Source of the DNA: Mycobacterium sp. 852013-50091_SCH5140682
GTDB lineage: Bacteria; Actinomycetota; Actinomycetes; Mycobacteriales; Mycobacteriaceae
Direction: 5' to 3'
DNA length: 64,000 bases
Assembly: GCF_001665685.1 (NCBI RefSeq)
Contig: NZ_LZTB01000130.1
Coordinates: forward strand, 1 to 64,000
Made by a program: the position numbers and the translations under genes. Below the pieces are notes generated by a model. The model was not told the DNA's origin, did not search any database, and worked only from the letters and a program-made list of their open reading frames with translations. Shown piece by piece: positions 63,012-64,000 of this stretch (positions are counted from its first letter, which is position 1; each line of letters opens with the position of its first letter).

Positions 63012-64000
63012 ATGACCAGAGACGTTCTGGAAGGCATCGACGAGCAGGCCGCGGTGTTGCGGGCCCTCGGACCCGTCAACGAGGCACTCGGTCGGTTGGA
63101 CGACCGCTGCGCCGAAGCGCTGCGCCGCTGCGGGGTGATGCACATGCTGCAGCCCGAAGAGTTCGGCGGCGTAGAAACGCATCCGGCGGATTTCGCGGAC
63201 GCCGTGTACGAGATCGCCCGCCTGGACGGTTCGGCGGGCTGGGTAGCGGGATCGGTCGGCGTTCCCCCGTGGATCGTGGCCACCGCCGACCGGCGCCCCC
63301 GTGACGAGGTGTGGGAAGCTGACCCGGGTAGCTGGATCACATCGGCGTATTCCGTTGCGGGACTGCTGCTTCCGGTCGCCGACGGCTATCGGCTGTCGGG
63401 TGAGTGGCACTTTGTGGCGGGCGTCGATCATTGTGACTGGATCGTTCTGGGCGCCCGCGTGGTCGACACCGCCGACGCCGCGGGGCCCGTATATGTCCTG
63501 GCACCGACCGCCGAGCTGCTGATCGTCGAGGATTCGTGGAACGGCGTCGGGCTGGCGGGGGCCGGCAGCAAGACCATCGCTGCCGACGACGTATTCGTGC
63601 CCACCCACCGGGTGCATCGCGGCGTCGCCGACGGGACCGCGGCTGAACAGGCCGGCCTGCGTAATCCCGTCTACCACTTGCCGTTCGGCATGGTCGTGCC
63701 GCTGGGCATCACGGCTGCGGTGATCGGGATGGCCGACGGTGCGCTGGCTCATCACGACGCGGCGGGGGAATTCGACGGTGTGGTCGTCGAGCAGGCTGCT
63801 GCGGAAATCCGGGCTTCGCGGCTGGCGCTGCTCGACACCGTCAGCGCGTCGTTCCATCTTGTCCTCGACGGGCCGATCGATGCGGGTGTGCGGGAACGGG
63901 CACGGCGCGATCAGGTGGCGGCGGCGCGCCGTGCGGTGCGTGCGGTCGACGACATCGTGTCGCGGTCGAGCATCGACGCACTGCGTCGTGACCACCCGCT
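63012..64000 (+). CDS. HsaA/HpaB-type flavin-dependent monooxygenase, cut by the window end
   Basis: An open frame of 329 codons that runs off the right edge without a stop. It starts MTRDVLEGIDEQAAVLRALG and shows VMHMLQPEEFGGVETHPADF, YEIARLDGSAGWVAGSVGVP, YRLSGEWHFVAGVDHCDWIV and EDSWNGVGLAGAGSKTIAAD, all typical of HsaA-type oxygenases (motifs quoted in pieces). Only about the last 40-60 residues are missing. It is divergent from the IclR gene, which probably controls it. With the genes at 59817 and 60863 it makes three homologues in 4.2 kb. Confidence 0.87.
   Translation, partial: MTRDVLEGIDEQAAVLRALGPVNEALGRLDDRCAEALRRCGVMHMLQPEEFGGVETHPADFADAVYEIARLDGSAGWVAGSVGVPPWIVATADRRPRDEVWEADPGSWITSAYSVAGLLLPVADGYRLSGEWHFVAGVDHCDWIVLGARVVDTADAAGPVYVLAPTAELLIVEDSWNGVGLAGAGSKTIAADDVFVPTHRVHRGVADGTAAEQAGLRNPVYHLPFGMVVPLGITAAVIGMADGALAHHDAAGEFDGVVVEQAAAEIRASRLALLDTVSASFHLVLDGPIDAGVRERARRDQVAAARRAVRAVDDIVSRSSIDALRRDHP

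Noticed and set aside
1-64000. CRISPR arrays, rRNA and tRNA genes
   Set aside because: No regularly spaced repeats and no tRNA or rRNA signatures were seen on either strand.

Overview
The window comes from a high-GC actinobacterium, almost certainly a Mycobacterium/Mycolicibacterium-type genome. From about 0.3 to 52.9 kb its backbone follows, as I remember it, the M. tuberculosis block Rv2728c to Rv2704 in reverse numbering: LigB-like protein, miaA, dapF, hflX, fadE20, LGFP protein, lexA, chiZ, nrdR, PhzF, α/β hydrolase, PAC2, sthA, DUF4192, ideR, sigB, DUF3099, DUF3039, BrkB, DUF952, RidA. Mycobacterial LexA boxes and an ECF-type sigB promoter fit this. Bases 7-39 are Nextera adapter, so the left end is a contig end with an artefact.

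Layout. 0.3-4.2 kb: tRNA modification, lysine/peptidoglycan precursor and ribosome-rescue genes. 4.2-8.2 kb: two accessory genes, a secreted PE-PPE-domain hydrolase and a BisC-type molybdoenzyme. 8.2-14.6 kb: fadE20, an LGFP membrane protein, lexA/chiZ with SOS boxes, nrdR and a PhzF protein. 15.0-42.2 kb: a phage-tail-like contractile injection system (eCIS type) set between the PhzF gene and the Rv2715-like hydrolase. 42.3-52.9 kb: the backbone resumes. 52.9-64.0 kb: a catabolic cluster (SDRs, esterase, FadD, WS/DGAT-like acyltransferase, three HsaA/HpaB-type flavoproteins, IclR regulator) where sigA would be expected.

The injection system is the main discovery. After an atypical LuxR/NarL-type regulator and an orphan receiver-like protein, a compact plus-strand operon encodes sheath, one tube protein, a zinc-ribbon baseplate chaperone, a linker protein, a DUF4255 cap/terminator, an AAA+ ATPase, a tube-baseplate adaptor, a LysM protein, spike hub, OB-fold spike, PAAR-like tip, gp25 wedge, two gpJ-like wedge proteins, a gpI/β-helix tail protein and a DUF6519 protein. 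Many junctions are ATGA overlaps. Three DUF4157 proteins end the operon and a fourth lies convergent to it. Their C-terminal parts carry an L,D-transpeptidase (YkuD) domain, a second HExxH motif, an OmpA-like peptidoglycan-binding domain, and an unrecognised domain. There is no capsid, terminase, integrase, lysis cassette or type VI membrane complex, so this is neither a prophage nor a T6SS. I saw no tape-measure or classical fibre gene.

Sequence quality. Besides the adapter, two genes in the last 11 kb are broken by single-base changes in short C/G runs (53797-53801 and 55567-55570). These may be assembly errors or real decay.
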